NCBI RefSeq assembly: GCF_028476545.1
Contig: NW_026731638.1
Coordinates: 580,001 to 644,000, forward strand
Reading direction: 5' to 3'
Length of the DNA: 64,000 nucleotides
DNA from: Physella acuta
Taxonomy: Eukaryota; Mollusca; Gastropoda; Physidae
Shown: in pieces, positions 53,521 to 64,000 of the stretch
How positions within the stretch are numbered: position 1 is the first letter of the stretch
Layout of the letters: each line of letters starts with the position of its first letter
The notes under the pieces: generated by a model
Databases searched by the model: none
What the model saw: the letters and a program-made list of their open reading frames with translations, nothing else
What the model was told of the DNA's origin: nothing
Made by a program: the position numbers and the translations under genes

Positions 53521-56394
53521 TTATTTATTTATTTATATATATAAATATATATATTCTGAAAGTCTAGAAGCATCAAACAGCAAGGACATGGGCGGGTGTA
53601 CTTTTCGTCATAAATCCACTAAATCATCGATTTCCCACTTTTACTTGATCTATACAGAATAACCATCGTTGAATCTAAAAATGACATTGTTATGACCCTA
53701 AAAACAGTATTTATTTATAAAAAACCGGGTTCAAAGTAGTGTGTACAGGGTCATTTGTTAATGTTTTTGTAAAAATAGCCATTTTTCGACCTAGAAAAGT
53801 ACTATTAGGCTTCACGGAAACCTAATGTGTTTCATATCAATGGAAAGGCCGTGACCTCCTTTCTTTATTTGTTCTAAAATTAAAGGACCAATCAAAATAC
53901 TTATTTTAATGTGATTATTTTTCTACGTCATAAAGTTGTTTATTTTACTCAGTCGGGTTTTTCCGGTATGCAAATTTTTGACCTCAATTTTTTCATTGGC
54001 GTTCAACGGCGGAAGCTAGTTAGCGATTGGTCGTTTCGCTTCGGAAGTAAACATTCCCTTAGATTCAGCGCGTTGCTAAGTTTGATCTAGTTTTGTTTCT
54101 CTAAGCTTCTGTGAAATACTTACATTATTTTAACATATAATTATTTCAATTAAATATACTATTAACAGTTTAGATTAGTTTGTGTGAATTATCATAAGCA
54201 GTGAGACGATTTAATTTGTTTCTCTTTCGATAATGGGTAGAACAAAACACTCGCTAAAAATAGATACACACAAACATCTAACTAATTTACTAAAGCAAGG
54301 GCACGTCCGAATGCAACTGATTGCAGCTACCTCTACTCAATCTAGCACTATTCAGACAAGCACTGGTGCAGATGTAATATGCACATTTAGTAAGAAACTG
54401 CGACAATGTAAGACACAGTTTTTACAGACATAAGAAAGCACTGTTACATCTAGTACTGGTAGTGCTAATCTAATTGTAAACCACAGCCATGCAGAATTAT
54501 TGTCAAATGTGATTTGCTTCTTGATGTTATCAATACATTTCCTCGCCCACTGTGATGTAGTGGCTACTATTGATGAAAACAGTGTAAAGGGTTTGCTTCA
54601 AGCATGGCGTGGCAGTAATAAAAATGTTATAAACCGTAAGTATACAAATGCAAAAGAATCCAGAACAAGGCCATTCACAATAAACAAAGACATCGCGTCT
54701 TATCATAATTGGCTTTAGCAGTGGCGTAGGCAGGGGGGGGGGGTTAGGGGGGGGGTCATAACCCCACCCCCCATAGACCCCTCGGTATATATAATCAAAA
54801 GTTTGAGGGGGGGGGGTGCAAATCGCAAGTTTGGGGGGGGGGGGGGGCAAATGGAAAGTTTGTCCCCGGGTAAAAATAGGAACCCCCCCCTTGAGACGAT
54901 CCTGGCTACGCCACTGGGCTTTAGACATGAGACCATCCAAAATATACTGCTGTTTCTGCGATAGCATAATTCAATTTTGGGCCCAGGCATGCTATGGCAT
55001 TGCTGTCAAAAGAAGGAAACCATAGTCGAAGACTCAATGAAGGACGCCAAAAAAGACGCGTTGACAACAGCTTTTCTACAGCTCTAGGTAAAACAAAGAG
55101 CGCCAGAAAAAAGAAAACTAACAGCTGAACAAGCTCAGAAGGAATATATTCAGCAGCACCATACTTCAGGCTATGAATGTGGTCGATTTTAGTGACATAC
55201 AGCTGTAAATTTTCATTTTTTGCAACTTTTTGTTGGTTTTTTGCGTTTTTCTCAGTTTGGTGTTTTTTGTACAATTGTTGAAATAACTTTGTTAATAATT
55301 ATCAGAACTGAACTAAATTTGCTCCAGTTACTCTGTATATATGTTCAAATAAAACGTATTGAACACTTTTGGAATTTTTGTAAAAAAATTTTTTTTATTG
55401 TTTAAATAGTTTAAAAATTGGACGAAATAATGACATTTTTACAGTGATGTATCGAAAAAAAAAGTAAAAAAAAACCTATCTTCTTTTTTAAAAATGTAAT
55501 CAATAAGAAGTCTTAAACACATGTGTCTGCAGATTATATTAAGTTTTCATGAAATTTGTACAAACCATTTTTGAGTTATTTCCATTTAAAAATCGTCAAT
55601 AAAATCCAATATGGCCGCCGTCACCATGGCAACGGAGGATTTAAAAAATGAAAAAAAATATTTTTATGCTTATCTCTTTGAGTTATAACTATTAGCCAAG
55701 TATTACATCTTTAGACTTGGAAATAAAGAAGTTGGTACTCATCACCCGCCCGTTTAACAAGTTTAATATTCAATTTTCTACAAGGGAATTAAAATAAGTG
55801 AGGAAAGCGTGGTAAAATAAACTTAGACATATGCTGCGAAAACAATTACGTGAAAACATTGATACATTATCAAACAATATGTAACTTCAACTACATTAAG
55901 TGAAATTATTTTAATTGTGAGAAAATGTGTAGCACATAGAGCAGTGGTTCCCAAACTTTTTCGAGTTGTGACCCCCTATTATAAAAAGTAAGTGACCCAC
56001 GACCCCCATAGAATGAAGAAGTCGAAATTAGTAGGGAAATTAACAAGCACTAAAATATAAATATTGGTATAGGTGTAGTTCTTATTATTCTTAGACTATA
56101 TTAGCAGACGTAGCAATAATTTCACAGATGATTGTTATCTTAAACAACGAAGCATACTTCATAAATAACCAGATTTAGATTAGCACACAAATCTACACAC
56201 CATTCGATCAACTGCTAGTTCTAAAATATGAAAGTTGTACTGATTCTGTTTACATTTAAAGAAGTGCAAGTTAAGCTAGGGGCAACGTTTTTGAGAACAT
56301 GAGCAGAAATCACTGTCTATTGTTACTAAGCAGTGTAAAAATAATACTTACCCGTGCAGCTATGCAGCCAAATAAAAAATAGTATGTACTTCAT
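52195..56394 (-). CDS. R6: intact Ig-like single-pass membrane receptor
   Basis: Minus-strand exons: leader 56352-56394 (MKYILFFIWLHSCT), Ig part 1 53256-53435, Ig part 2 52934-53104, membrane/tail 52195-52622; 822 nt, 273 residues, open throughout with AG/GT sites in phase 1. Part 1: YYVKVGEPVTC, TWDLITVNGT, IATC; part 2: NYQASRRFS, KLNCLYGL, then CFCSF. Stalk VPPTYSSDKS, membrane segment (FIVVPSIGGLLFILIFCTACC), basic KRRKVKTR, then TNTIFTVEQ, HHTETQTES, RHTTS and C-terminal RMSDDYPPSYSSLFRSV. It stops at a TGA where the first copy in R5 has TTA, directly before a 33-bp repeat array. The first coding intron is 2.9 kb and contains a transposon-like element (53590-55749). Its promoter lies at 58209. 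Confidence 0.82.
53486..53555. repeat. TA microsatellite
   Basis: Dinucleotide run with TTTA interruptions in the R6 intron. Confidence 0.9.
53590..55749 (+). mobile_element. decayed DNA-transposon-like element in the R6 intron
   Basis: Bounded by short inverted ends GGGCGGGTG and CACCCGCCC. Inside, from 54233, one frame runs MGRTKHSLKIDTHKHLTN to a stop at 54431-54433, continues in the same frame to 54718, and after the MITE a stretch reads EQAQKEYIQQHHTSGYECG. Family not recognised. No clear target duplication, so boundaries are tentative. Confidence 0.4.
54719..54916. mobile_element. hAT-type MITE with 8-bp target duplication
   Basis: Flanked by perfect GGCTTTAG repeats (54711-54718 and 54917-54924). 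Ends CAGTGGCGTAGGCAGG and CCTGGCTACGCCACTG. G-run-rich interior. Nested in the element at 53590-55749. Confidence 0.92.
55942..56100. mobile_element. one-ended hAT-type MITE remnant
   Basis: Left end CAGTGGTTCCCAAACTTTTT followed by GTGACCCCC motifs, typical of hAT termini. No matching right end found, so the right boundary is a guess. Confidence 0.55.
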
Positions 56395-58109
56395 TTATCT
56401 TGCGTTGTTGAATATGGCAAATGTGTGGAATTGTGTTTTTATAATCAGTAGTAGTGTCTGTGTGAGAAATGGAGTGTAAGTAGGATAGTAACAAACATAT
56501 TTTACTAATAAATCAATTTAACTTAAAGCTAATTGATCTATTCATTTGAGAGAAAACTAAGCTGACATATATTTTGTAAGGTAATTTTCAGTTGGTAAAT
56601 TTAATATAATGTAAACTGATTTACCACTCAAATAGTTAACTTACTTTTGATAAAGTATAAAAAAAGAAAACTTTATAAATAATTAAAAAAAAACTAGTAT
56701 AATGAATTAATTAGGTTAATTCAAAAGCTAAGTTTAAAATATTAATGATAATCGACACACATTTATACTAATTTACTTCAAATACGCCAACACATTGTTG
56801 TGCATATTTTTAAATCTGCCCAAAAGGCACAAAGTAGTTTAAAATTATTTTGCATTAAATATTAAATGTATTACAAACATTAAACTAAAGTTATTACTTG
56901 TTGAATGCAAGTTTAAAATGATTTTTCTTAAAACGCATCCCTATTTATATAAACATTTATATATGTAATTCTTGAAAAGTTTTTTGATGTCAAATTCATC
57001 TTAAGAAATTAGAAACATAACAACTACCAATACATTTCTCGGCTTAAAGGTTTATTTTTATAAATCATGGAGGAAAATAGATATCATCAAATTTCACTAG
57101 TTAGGTTACTGGCAATAAATACTGAGAATATACCGCACATATTTTGTAAATGCTTTAAAATTCTTAATCTAATAACATTACGTGACTAAAAAGAATTGAG
57201 CATCTAATAAATACAAACGAATATGCGTAAAATATCGCGAAAATGTGTGATTTATTTTGGAAACTTTAATTAAAAAATTAAAAACTAATGAAACATACAA
57301 ACAAGTCGCATAATCATCGGGTTTTGACCCCCCATTTCACGGTTAACAGAAATCTGTATGTTAGAAGTGGTCTATATTTCCCTCGCCCGTTTTGACCAAT
57401 GATGAAGGACGACAGACAAAAAAAAAAGCACGACAGACAGACAAAACAAGAAAGTCCAATAAAAACTTGTAAATAGAAGGATGAAGTAAGTTTAAATAAA
57501 AGCGTGTAACAATGTATATTACGGGAAACCTTTTCAAAAGGTTTATTTTGTAAAGTTTCAAGTATGTTTCAAGACCGATAGACAGTAATTCTCACGACTG
57601 ACGATGAATGAAGGACCTCAATTTTAAATGTGCAGCTATTTTCCATACATTTGATATGAGACAAACTTCAGTTAAGGTCAAATATGTGTACTTAGATTAG
57701 TTTAAAACTATGGGTCGAGTACCATATCGATAAGCAACATATTATTCCTTTGTATAATATGTTAACTTTTAGAATACAGATAAGGCAATAAATGTTATTA
57801 ACACCTTTACTTGAGAGAAGTAAAAAAATTAATTAAATGGGGGGGGGGGGGCAAGTTAAGTAGAGTTATCCTGTTTATGTGACTCCGGCATATGAAAGGA
57901 TAGTGTTGTCAGCACTATAGTCAGCCGCCTTTACTGTCCCTAACATGAGCTACTTAACAATCAAAGCTGGGTGGATCCTGGTAAGAACTACTGACTTGAA
58001 CCTGGATTTCCTTATTTAAGAAGAGAGTTAGTTGAACACATAAACATATAAAACATATTAAAACTAAACCGGGCTGGTTGTTCTATGATTTAACATGAAG
58101 ATGACTTAC
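56395..58109. other. R6 5' intron, no gene
   Basis: Presumed intron between the non-coding first exon and the leader exon. AT-rich; contains an inverted SINE copy at 57862-58015 preceded by a poly-G run at 57840-57851. Confidence 0.5.
57862..58015 (-). mobile_element. inverted tRNA-derived SINE fragment
   Basis: On the minus strand it carries the body of the 32047 family (GGATCCACCCAGCTTTGATT, TTAGGGACAGTAAAGGCGGC, TATGCCGGAGTCACA), diverged and truncated. Confidence 0.7.
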
Positions 58110-58205
58110 GTGATTTTATTCCTACTTGTTGATACCGCTTCGATTATTTACGCAGGCAGTTTCGTCATTTGTAGCCTACCTAGCTGGTAACCATCACCGC
58201 AAACT
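58110..58205 (-). other. non-coding first exon of R6
   Basis: Ends on the minus strand in GGAATAAAATCAC/GTAAGTCATCTTCATG, the same donor and intron start as at R2 and R4. The exon body is otherwise different from theirs. 1.7 kb upstream of the R6 leader exon, the same distance as in R2 and R4. Confidence 0.5.
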
Positions 58206-58208
58206 GTT

Positions 58209-58260
58209 ACGTCAATAAACTATAAATAAACCAGCCAAACGAGTCTGACGGTGTGATTAT
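58209..58260 (-). promoter_or_regulatory. core promoter of R6
   Basis: Minus strand: ACACCGTCAGACTCGTTTGG, then CTGGTTTATTTATAGTTTAT and TGACG. Best TATA match of the set. Confidence 0.55.
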
Positions 58261-58670
58261 GGTTTCTAAATGTTTTATGTATGTCGCAATACCTGTTTGT
58301 TTGTGTGTTGGTTGGCTTGTTGGGTGTGGCAACCCACTTTTAATGCAGCGGTTTCGTTCACGTTTACACAGTAAATTCGTTTCTGGTGACAATGTAGGAA
58401 TATCTATTGATTCGTGTATTTAAACATTAGGTTAACCATTACAATTCAATTTAAACAACTAAAGCCATCTATAAAAGAGTCGATAACAAGATTAACTACT
58501 AGCCATAGCTCAAGAAGCTGGCGTCCACTGAACAGTTTTTCCACCTCCGTGCTTTTTTTTTTTTTTTTTTTTTGTTTTTTTTTTTTTTGTTTTTTTTTTT
58601 GTTTTTTTTTTTTTTTGTCGACTACGAATAAGATAAGGCAGATAATTGACTTTTGGAGATCTCAGATTAC

Positions 58671-58793
58671 CAGTGTTTCTTCCAGACTGTTAAAAGTACA
58701 TATTTTCTATATAAATTTCATTTCGTTCAGGGGTAAGGGCGGTAGACTTTCTTCGGGGGGGGGGGGGCGGAGAGATACCTGAAAGAAACTCTG
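58671..58793. mobile_element. hAT-type MITE with 8-bp target duplication
   Basis: Perfect CAGATTAC repeats at 58663-58670 and 58794-58801. Ends CAGTGTTTCTTCCAG and CCTGAAAGAAACTCTG, 123 bp. Confidence 0.92.
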
Positions 58794-59225
58794 CAGATTA
58801 CTGGTGAGGTTTTACCGCTACTATGTTTAGTCTTAGCGTATGTGTTTTCAATTTCATTTATTACTAATTACCAAAGAGAAGAAAATAAAGCAAATTCACG
58901 TATCATGATTTGCTTTTAAATGAACTGAAAATAAGAAAACGAAACAATCTTGCTATCTTTAATAAAAGATCATTCACATATTTTAGCGACCAATGCTTTC
59001 ATAAAAGACAACACATGCATGTGATCTATTTGTTTTATGTGTGGTTGCTAATATGTTACGCTATCCTGTTTGTGATCAATTAGAAATATGTATTATTTTA
59101 TTTCAATCATTTAAAGTCATGCTCCAATTACAGTCTCGCTAAAAATGTGACTTTATTTTGTGTGCTTTATAATAATAATACTCACAAATTAAACACATTA
59201 ACAGATACAATTGACGCTTTTACCC

Positions 59226-59435
59226 CAGTGTTTCTTCCAGAATTTTTTTTACTTTCTCGTATACAGAGCATAGAGAAAGTATTTTTGGAAATCTCGACGT
59301 TTTACACCTCCCTGAGTCGGAAAAAACATAATTTTGCAATCTTGTCCCTATGTCTGTGTGTGTTTGCGTGTATGTGTGTGTGTATGTTTGTCTGTAAAAA
59401 GGATAACTTTAATACCGTTATAGATAGGTTGATGA

Positions 59436-59509
<74 letters not shown>

Positions 59510-59963
59510 AAATTTAAAGTTATGTATTAACTGTTCAGCGATTTCCGATAACCGGACGTGGAGCTTTGTCTACTATCAATTTTTCAAAAGCACATAACTT
59601 GAGTAGTATTTCAGATAGAGAAATGAAATTTTACATGTAAGTAGAGGATCTAATTATACTTTCTATCAAATTTTGAGAATTTTCCGGTACCGGAAGTAGT
59701 TATTTCGGCTATTTCCGATTTCTCAAAAACGCATGTAAATTTATAAAGTACTAATAATATTCCGCACTATTATACACATTTTATTTGGCGTTCACTTGGT
59801 GTGCAATTCTTTTTCTACGCGATTCTATACTATTTTAAGTAATTAAAAATGGATTTAAAATATTGTCTATATCCCGAGTTGCCATAAGAATATAAGAATA
59901 TAATTCAGGGGTGGGGGGGCGGCGGGGGGCGCTTCCGCGAAGAGATGCCTGGAAGAAACTCTG
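59226..59963. mobile_element. hAT-type element of the same family, carrying a nested repeat
   Basis: Ends CAGTGTTTCTTCCAG and CCTGGAAGAAACTCTG as in the copy at 58671. Target repeats TTTTACCC (59218-59225) and TTCTACCC (59964-59971) differ by one base. Nearly all of the interior is a CTTTCTCG repeat copy (59247-59890), which itself carries a TA run at 59441-59505. Confidence 0.85.
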
Positions 59964-60304
59964 TTCTACCCATACCAAGAACTAAGGTATCTAGAAACGT
60001 CTATTGCATCTGAGATCGTCTTTTATTGTCTGAAAGGCAGCAGAAGTAGCTTTGATTTGCAGTAAATATTAATTAATATGTTTCGTTTTTGTTTAAAATC
60101 TAATTGTAATGGGTTTGTATTTTTAACGGTTCCCTTGGTGCACCAATAAAATATATTCCTATGTTTTTGAATTTGAAAACAAATAAAAAAAATTCTATTA
60201 AGAAGGGTTGGGTGAATACGTGCATCAAGATGGTGGTTTGTGGTACCTCCAAAAAGGTTAAACACCACTTAAAAAAACAATATATAAACGTGTTCGCACA
60301 TTTT

Positions 60305-61075
60305 TTACTTTCTCGTATATACGAAGTATAGAGAAAGTATTGTAATCGTGCACAAAAATCACTTGAAATTTTAACAATTTTCACCGTATTACACCTCAGT
60401 CCTTCATCACATCCGAAGTATAGAGGACTTATTTTAATCGGGCAAAAATTATCAATCCAGATTTATCAAAATTAAGAGGTTTTATGCGTAATCCAGTCTG
60501 AAAAACTGGGCTTTGCAATTTTGTCCGTATGTCTGTGTGTCTGTGTGTGTGTGTGTGTGTCCGTGTGTAAACACGATAACTTGAGTACCGTTACAGCTAG
60601 GTTGATGAAATTTCATATATAAGTATTTTATCAAAATCGTAGATCCGTATCAACTTTTGAGCGATTTCCGATAACCGGAAGTGGTACTTTTTCTACTTTG
60701 AATTTTTCAAAAGCCTATAACTTGAGTACTATTTCAGATAGATAAATGAAATTTCACACGTAAGTAAAAGATCTAATTCTCTACCTTCTCTCAAATTTTG
60801 AGTAATTTCCGTTGAACGGAAGTAGTAATTTACGCTACTTCCGATTTCTCAAAAACCTAATGTAAATTTTTAAAGTACTAATAATATTGCGCACTATTAT
60901 GCACTTTTTTATTTGGCGTTCACTTGGTGTGCAATTATTTTGTCTACGAGATTTTATTCTATTTTTAAAACTTTAAGTCTTTAAAATGAATTAAAAATCA
61001 TGTCTATAGCCCGAGTTCCCATCCCCTGTTGTTTTATATAAGAATATTCGAGAAAGTTTAGGGGAGATCACTCCC
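60305..61075 (+). mobile_element. long copy of the CTTTCTCG dispersed repeat
   Basis: Starts ACTTTCTCGTATATACGAAG, ends GAGAAAGTTTAGGGGAGATC + ACTCCCG. Internal motifs ACTTGAGTACCGTTACAGCT and GAGCGATTTCCGATAACCGG are shared with the copies at 39272 and 59247. No ORF. Confidence 0.75.
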
Positions 61076-61084
61076 GATTTATTT

Positions 61085-62163
61085 TATTTACAGTAAACAA
61101 AAATATATTAAACTAGAAATAAGTTGTTTAATAAGTTTTTTTTTAAGTTGTGGCAATGATATATTATTATTTCTAGCTTCAAACCATTACAAATTAAAAT
61201 GATTTTTTTTTAAATTTGAAAATTGAGCAGAACAATAGGCCTACAAAATTAACAGAATTTTAATTTATACGCCCAAGACTTAGCCAACAGAAAACATGTT
61301 AAAAACACATAATGTAAATCCAATCAAATGCAAAAAGCACTGAAGACTTTCACTACAACAGTCATACAAAGTACTTACATTTATAACCAATATGATGCTT
61401 AACTTTGAAAACAAACTGATACATTTTTGAAAACCATTACCAGTAAAATAATTATGATGAAAATAACAGTACAATGGTTTGGGGGATGCTTTGGGTTTGA
61501 GTAAGGCTGTGTTTTGGTGCCAGCTCTTCTTAGCTGTTTATACTGGTGAGTTCAGTTGACCCCTGGAGTAAGATTAAAGAGGAGAACATTCGAGTAGCGT
61601 TTTAGAGGACACTTGTTCAATGAATATTTTTAATGTTTTTTTTTTTAAATATAATATAAGACATAGTGCTGAGTGCACAGATCAGGAAAACTGTATTGGA
61701 TAATAATAATAATACAATTTATTATATATCAGTAACATAAGAGGATTTTACATTTCAGCCGCTATTAATAAACATTAAAAATATAAGATTAAAATAAAAT
61801 ATATATTTAAGGCATTTAAAATATGGAATGAATAAATAACAGTTTAAAGGTTAAATATGTGGTGAGAAGAATTCGAAACAAAATAGTTAAAATGAGAAGT
61901 TATGCGATGAATCAGTTTAGAAGGTTTAAAATAGTTGTTTTTTAGGTTTTTTTTTAAATAATATATATTATTATCGTATATGGCACCATTAAACTAAGGC
62001 CACAATTTCATTTTGCTTTGTCTCTTTGTCTGATAGAAATATTGTATGTGGGGAAGTTATTAGAGTATAGGATGGCGGATGAGTAATAGGGAAGTTGAAA
62101 TGAATTTAAAGTTTAAATATGGACTACTGTATAGGATGGGGGATGGGGCATCTGTGTATCTGG

Positions 62164-62255
<92 letters not shown>

Positions 62256-62259
62256 ATAT

Positions 62260-62306
<47 letters not shown>

Positions 62307-62426
62307 TAAATAATAATTAAACATTAATACAATGTTGTGTCCATATGTTCCTATATTCGTACATCGTTTTTTTTTTTAGCTTGTTAAAGTCCCCCATCTA
62401 TTTGATCGGTTAAGTCTTAAGGCCAT
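61085..62426. other. R7 3' flank, no gene
   Basis: AT-rich; weak similarity to 48180-48600. Ends in a TA then TTTA microsatellite at 62165-62306, which supplies several AATAAA hexamers on the R7 strand. Confidence 0.5.
62165..62306. repeat. TA/TTTA microsatellite
   Basis: TA run followed by about twelve TTTA units. Confidence 0.95.
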
Positions 62427-63474
62427 CTACAGAGCCGGATTAGCAAGCTGTTGTAGCTCTCGTGTCTGCACGGGTAACTGACACGTTGGACAAACCGTAC
62501 GCAGAACAACGTTTGTATCTGTGGTGTTGTGACACCTGTGAGCGATGTCTAGTGATATGAGCAGACGTGGATGGACGTTCTGCGGGCACGTTGTCTGAAG
62601 CGGCTGGACGTTATGATGCGATGTTGTTTGACGTCTAGGTACTCCATCAGACGTGAACACACTTGAATAAGACGGCGGGTCCTGGCTATGTTGTCGATCT
62701 CTCTGATTCAGGTGTTTACGTGAGGCTGTGGGACGACCGTGAGTACTTGTGGGGAGATGATGGACACAGGGCGAGGTATCCGTGTTGGAAGATGTTTGAT
62801 TGCCTGCATGACGCTCACGCTGAACTGTGAAAATGGAGCTCTGGCGTGTCTGTGCGCTCCTGTTTTTAATTCTTCTGCGTCGCTTACGTATGCAGCAGGT
62901 AGCTATTAATACTATAATAAGGACGCCAACTCCTAGTGGAATAGCTATTTTCAGAATAAGGAAAATGTCCACTGTGGAAAATATGACAAGCATTATTTTT
63001 AGTTATTAGTTGCAATACTCATTATATTACATATTTTGAAATGTATTTTCTATTCAATCTAGTTATTATATTTTATATTTTTTTACATTTTTTGAGTCTG
63101 TTATACGCAAAACTTATTTCAACACAACTAATATAATTAATTGTGTACATAAAAATGCAGTTTTTTTTAAATTTTATCTGCATAGCTCACATACCTTTGC
63201 TGATAAATGTGGATAATCTTTACATTGAAATATATTGCAATATTTTTTTTTTATAAAAATACACCTTACTAATCGACTTAACAGTATTAGAGAATAGATT
63301 TACCTCCAAAATCAAAGCTGCATGAACAATCATCATCACGTTGAAAAAAACCATACAAACACTTCAGCTGTCCCATTTCCCTTGTAAGGTGATTTACTTT
63401 CAAGCTGATTGACCAAACATTAGTACGAAAGAAATTGTGAACACCTATAACTGTATTAGACGCATAAAAGTTTG
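62427..63474 (-). CDS. R7: Ig-like single-pass membrane receptor, 5' exons off window
   Basis: Two exons visible on the minus strand: Ig part 2 63304-63474 (NFYASNTVIGVHNFFRTNVW, QLKCLYGF, CSCSFDF) and membrane/tail 62427-62971. Both open, phase 1. Membrane segment from VDIFLILKIAIPLGVGVLII onward, followed by CCIRKRRRRIK. The tail has SSIFTVQRE, LNQRDRQ, DPPSYSSVFTS, RRQTTSHHNVQP and a C-terminal RTVCPTCQLPVQT. Ig part 2 is close to that of R5; SSIFTV and CPTCQ tie the tail to R4. The leader and Ig part 1 should lie to the right of base 64000. Confidence 0.78.
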
Positions 63475-63534
63475 CTGAAAATAGTAAGAACATAGTTTTG
63501 GTCAATGATTTACATTATCTATAACACAATTACA

Positions 63535-63690
<156 letters not shown>

Positions 63691-63774
63691 TATTCATATA
63701 TTCATATATTTATATATATACTTATATTTATATTTTCATATACTTATATATTTATATATAGTAACAATAATATT

Positions 63775-64000
63775 TTGCCGCGGTAATGGTAAGGGGGCAA
63801 GCTACTCTGCATTTTATTATGTAACATTTTTTTTCCAGAACTATTTTTTTTATTGTATCATCTTCGAAGACAGCGTCGAGAAAGAAACTGCCACCAAAAT
63901 AGCAATGGCGGCACAGGCTTTCAACAGACTTGCTTACATCTGGAAATTATCCTCGCTGCAACAGAGAACTAAATAAGGATCTACAAGTCTAATGTACGTT
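63775..64000 (+). mobile_element. LINE fragment, runs off the window
   Basis: After GCAAGCTACTCTG the sequence reads EKETATKIAMAAQAFNRLAY + IWKLSSLQQRTK, matching the LINE fragment in R5's intron (42700-43501) and the usual non-LTR C-terminal region. One frame stop follows at once. Confidence 0.65.

Noticed and set aside
54530-54990. Proline-rich minus-strand frames
   Set aside because: They read through poly-G runs of the MITE at 54719-54916.

Overview
The window is AT-rich, intron-bearing invertebrate DNA. It holds (TA)n and other microsatellites, tRNA-derived SINEs, hAT-type MITEs and a LINE tail, with few protein genes. The repeat families, the gene style and small receptors encoded over four coding exons suggest a gastropod, most likely a freshwater pulmonate of the Biomphalaria/Bulinus type. 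This is inferred by eye; no search was run. | The main content is a head-to-tail cluster, all on the minus strand, of at least seven paralogous loci, called R1 to R7 here in coordinate order. They encode small single-pass membrane proteins. Each gene has the same build: a short leader exon, two exons that together encode one Ig-like domain, and one exon with the stalk, membrane segment and long cytoplasmic tail. All introns between coding exons are phase 1. R4 (26890-29244) and R6 (52195-56394) read open throughout. R1 (runs off the left edge) and R7 (runs off the right edge) are open as far as visible. R2 and R3 carry nonsense codons. R5 is split into a leader+Ig half with a stump of a membrane exon (40972-45176) and an orphan membrane/tail exon 6.4 kb further on (33945-34552). 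| The tails share short motifs: an [S/T]IFTV box, a PPSYxSL box in which a PPxY motif overlaps a YxxL-type motif, an R-x-TTS module amplified as 33-bp repeats in R3, R5, R6 and their flanks, and in R4 and R7 a C-terminal CPTCQ box. Leaders and tails are alike between distant copies while the Ig domains differ strongly. Layout and gene style recall the clusters of polymorphic single-pass membrane genes reported for schistosome resistance in Biomphalaria (GRC and PTC regions); whether this is one of them or a separate cluster cannot be told here. | Upstream of R2, R4, R5 and R6 lies a recognisable core promoter (TATA-like block plus a conserved CCGTSA block) and a non-coding first exon ending in CAC/GTAAGTCAT. 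That exon is present in two copies for R2 and three for R4. R1 and R3 have a different conserved leader exon. The block 13.0-20.6 kb (R1 upstream, R2 and its promoter) is a diverged tandem copy of 23.2-31.6 kb (R3 upstream, R4 and its promoter); a scrap of a third copy lies at 48.95-49.31 kb. R5's front half and R7 share an intron LINE fragment, and the 3' parts of R5 and R6 share a flank. | Between and inside the genes: a decayed DNA-transposon gene with a C2H2 finger (1.5-3.5 kb), a 3.94-kb inverted-repeat element filled with an 18-bp satellite inside R1's first coding intron (7.36-11.29 kb), several hAT MITEs with perfect or near-perfect 8-bp target duplications, two SINE families, copies of a CTTTCTCG-ended dispersed repeat, and a 0.5-kb CAGA/CAGG tract at 37.6-38.1 kb. 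No rRNA, CRISPR, operon-like or virus-derived genes were seen.
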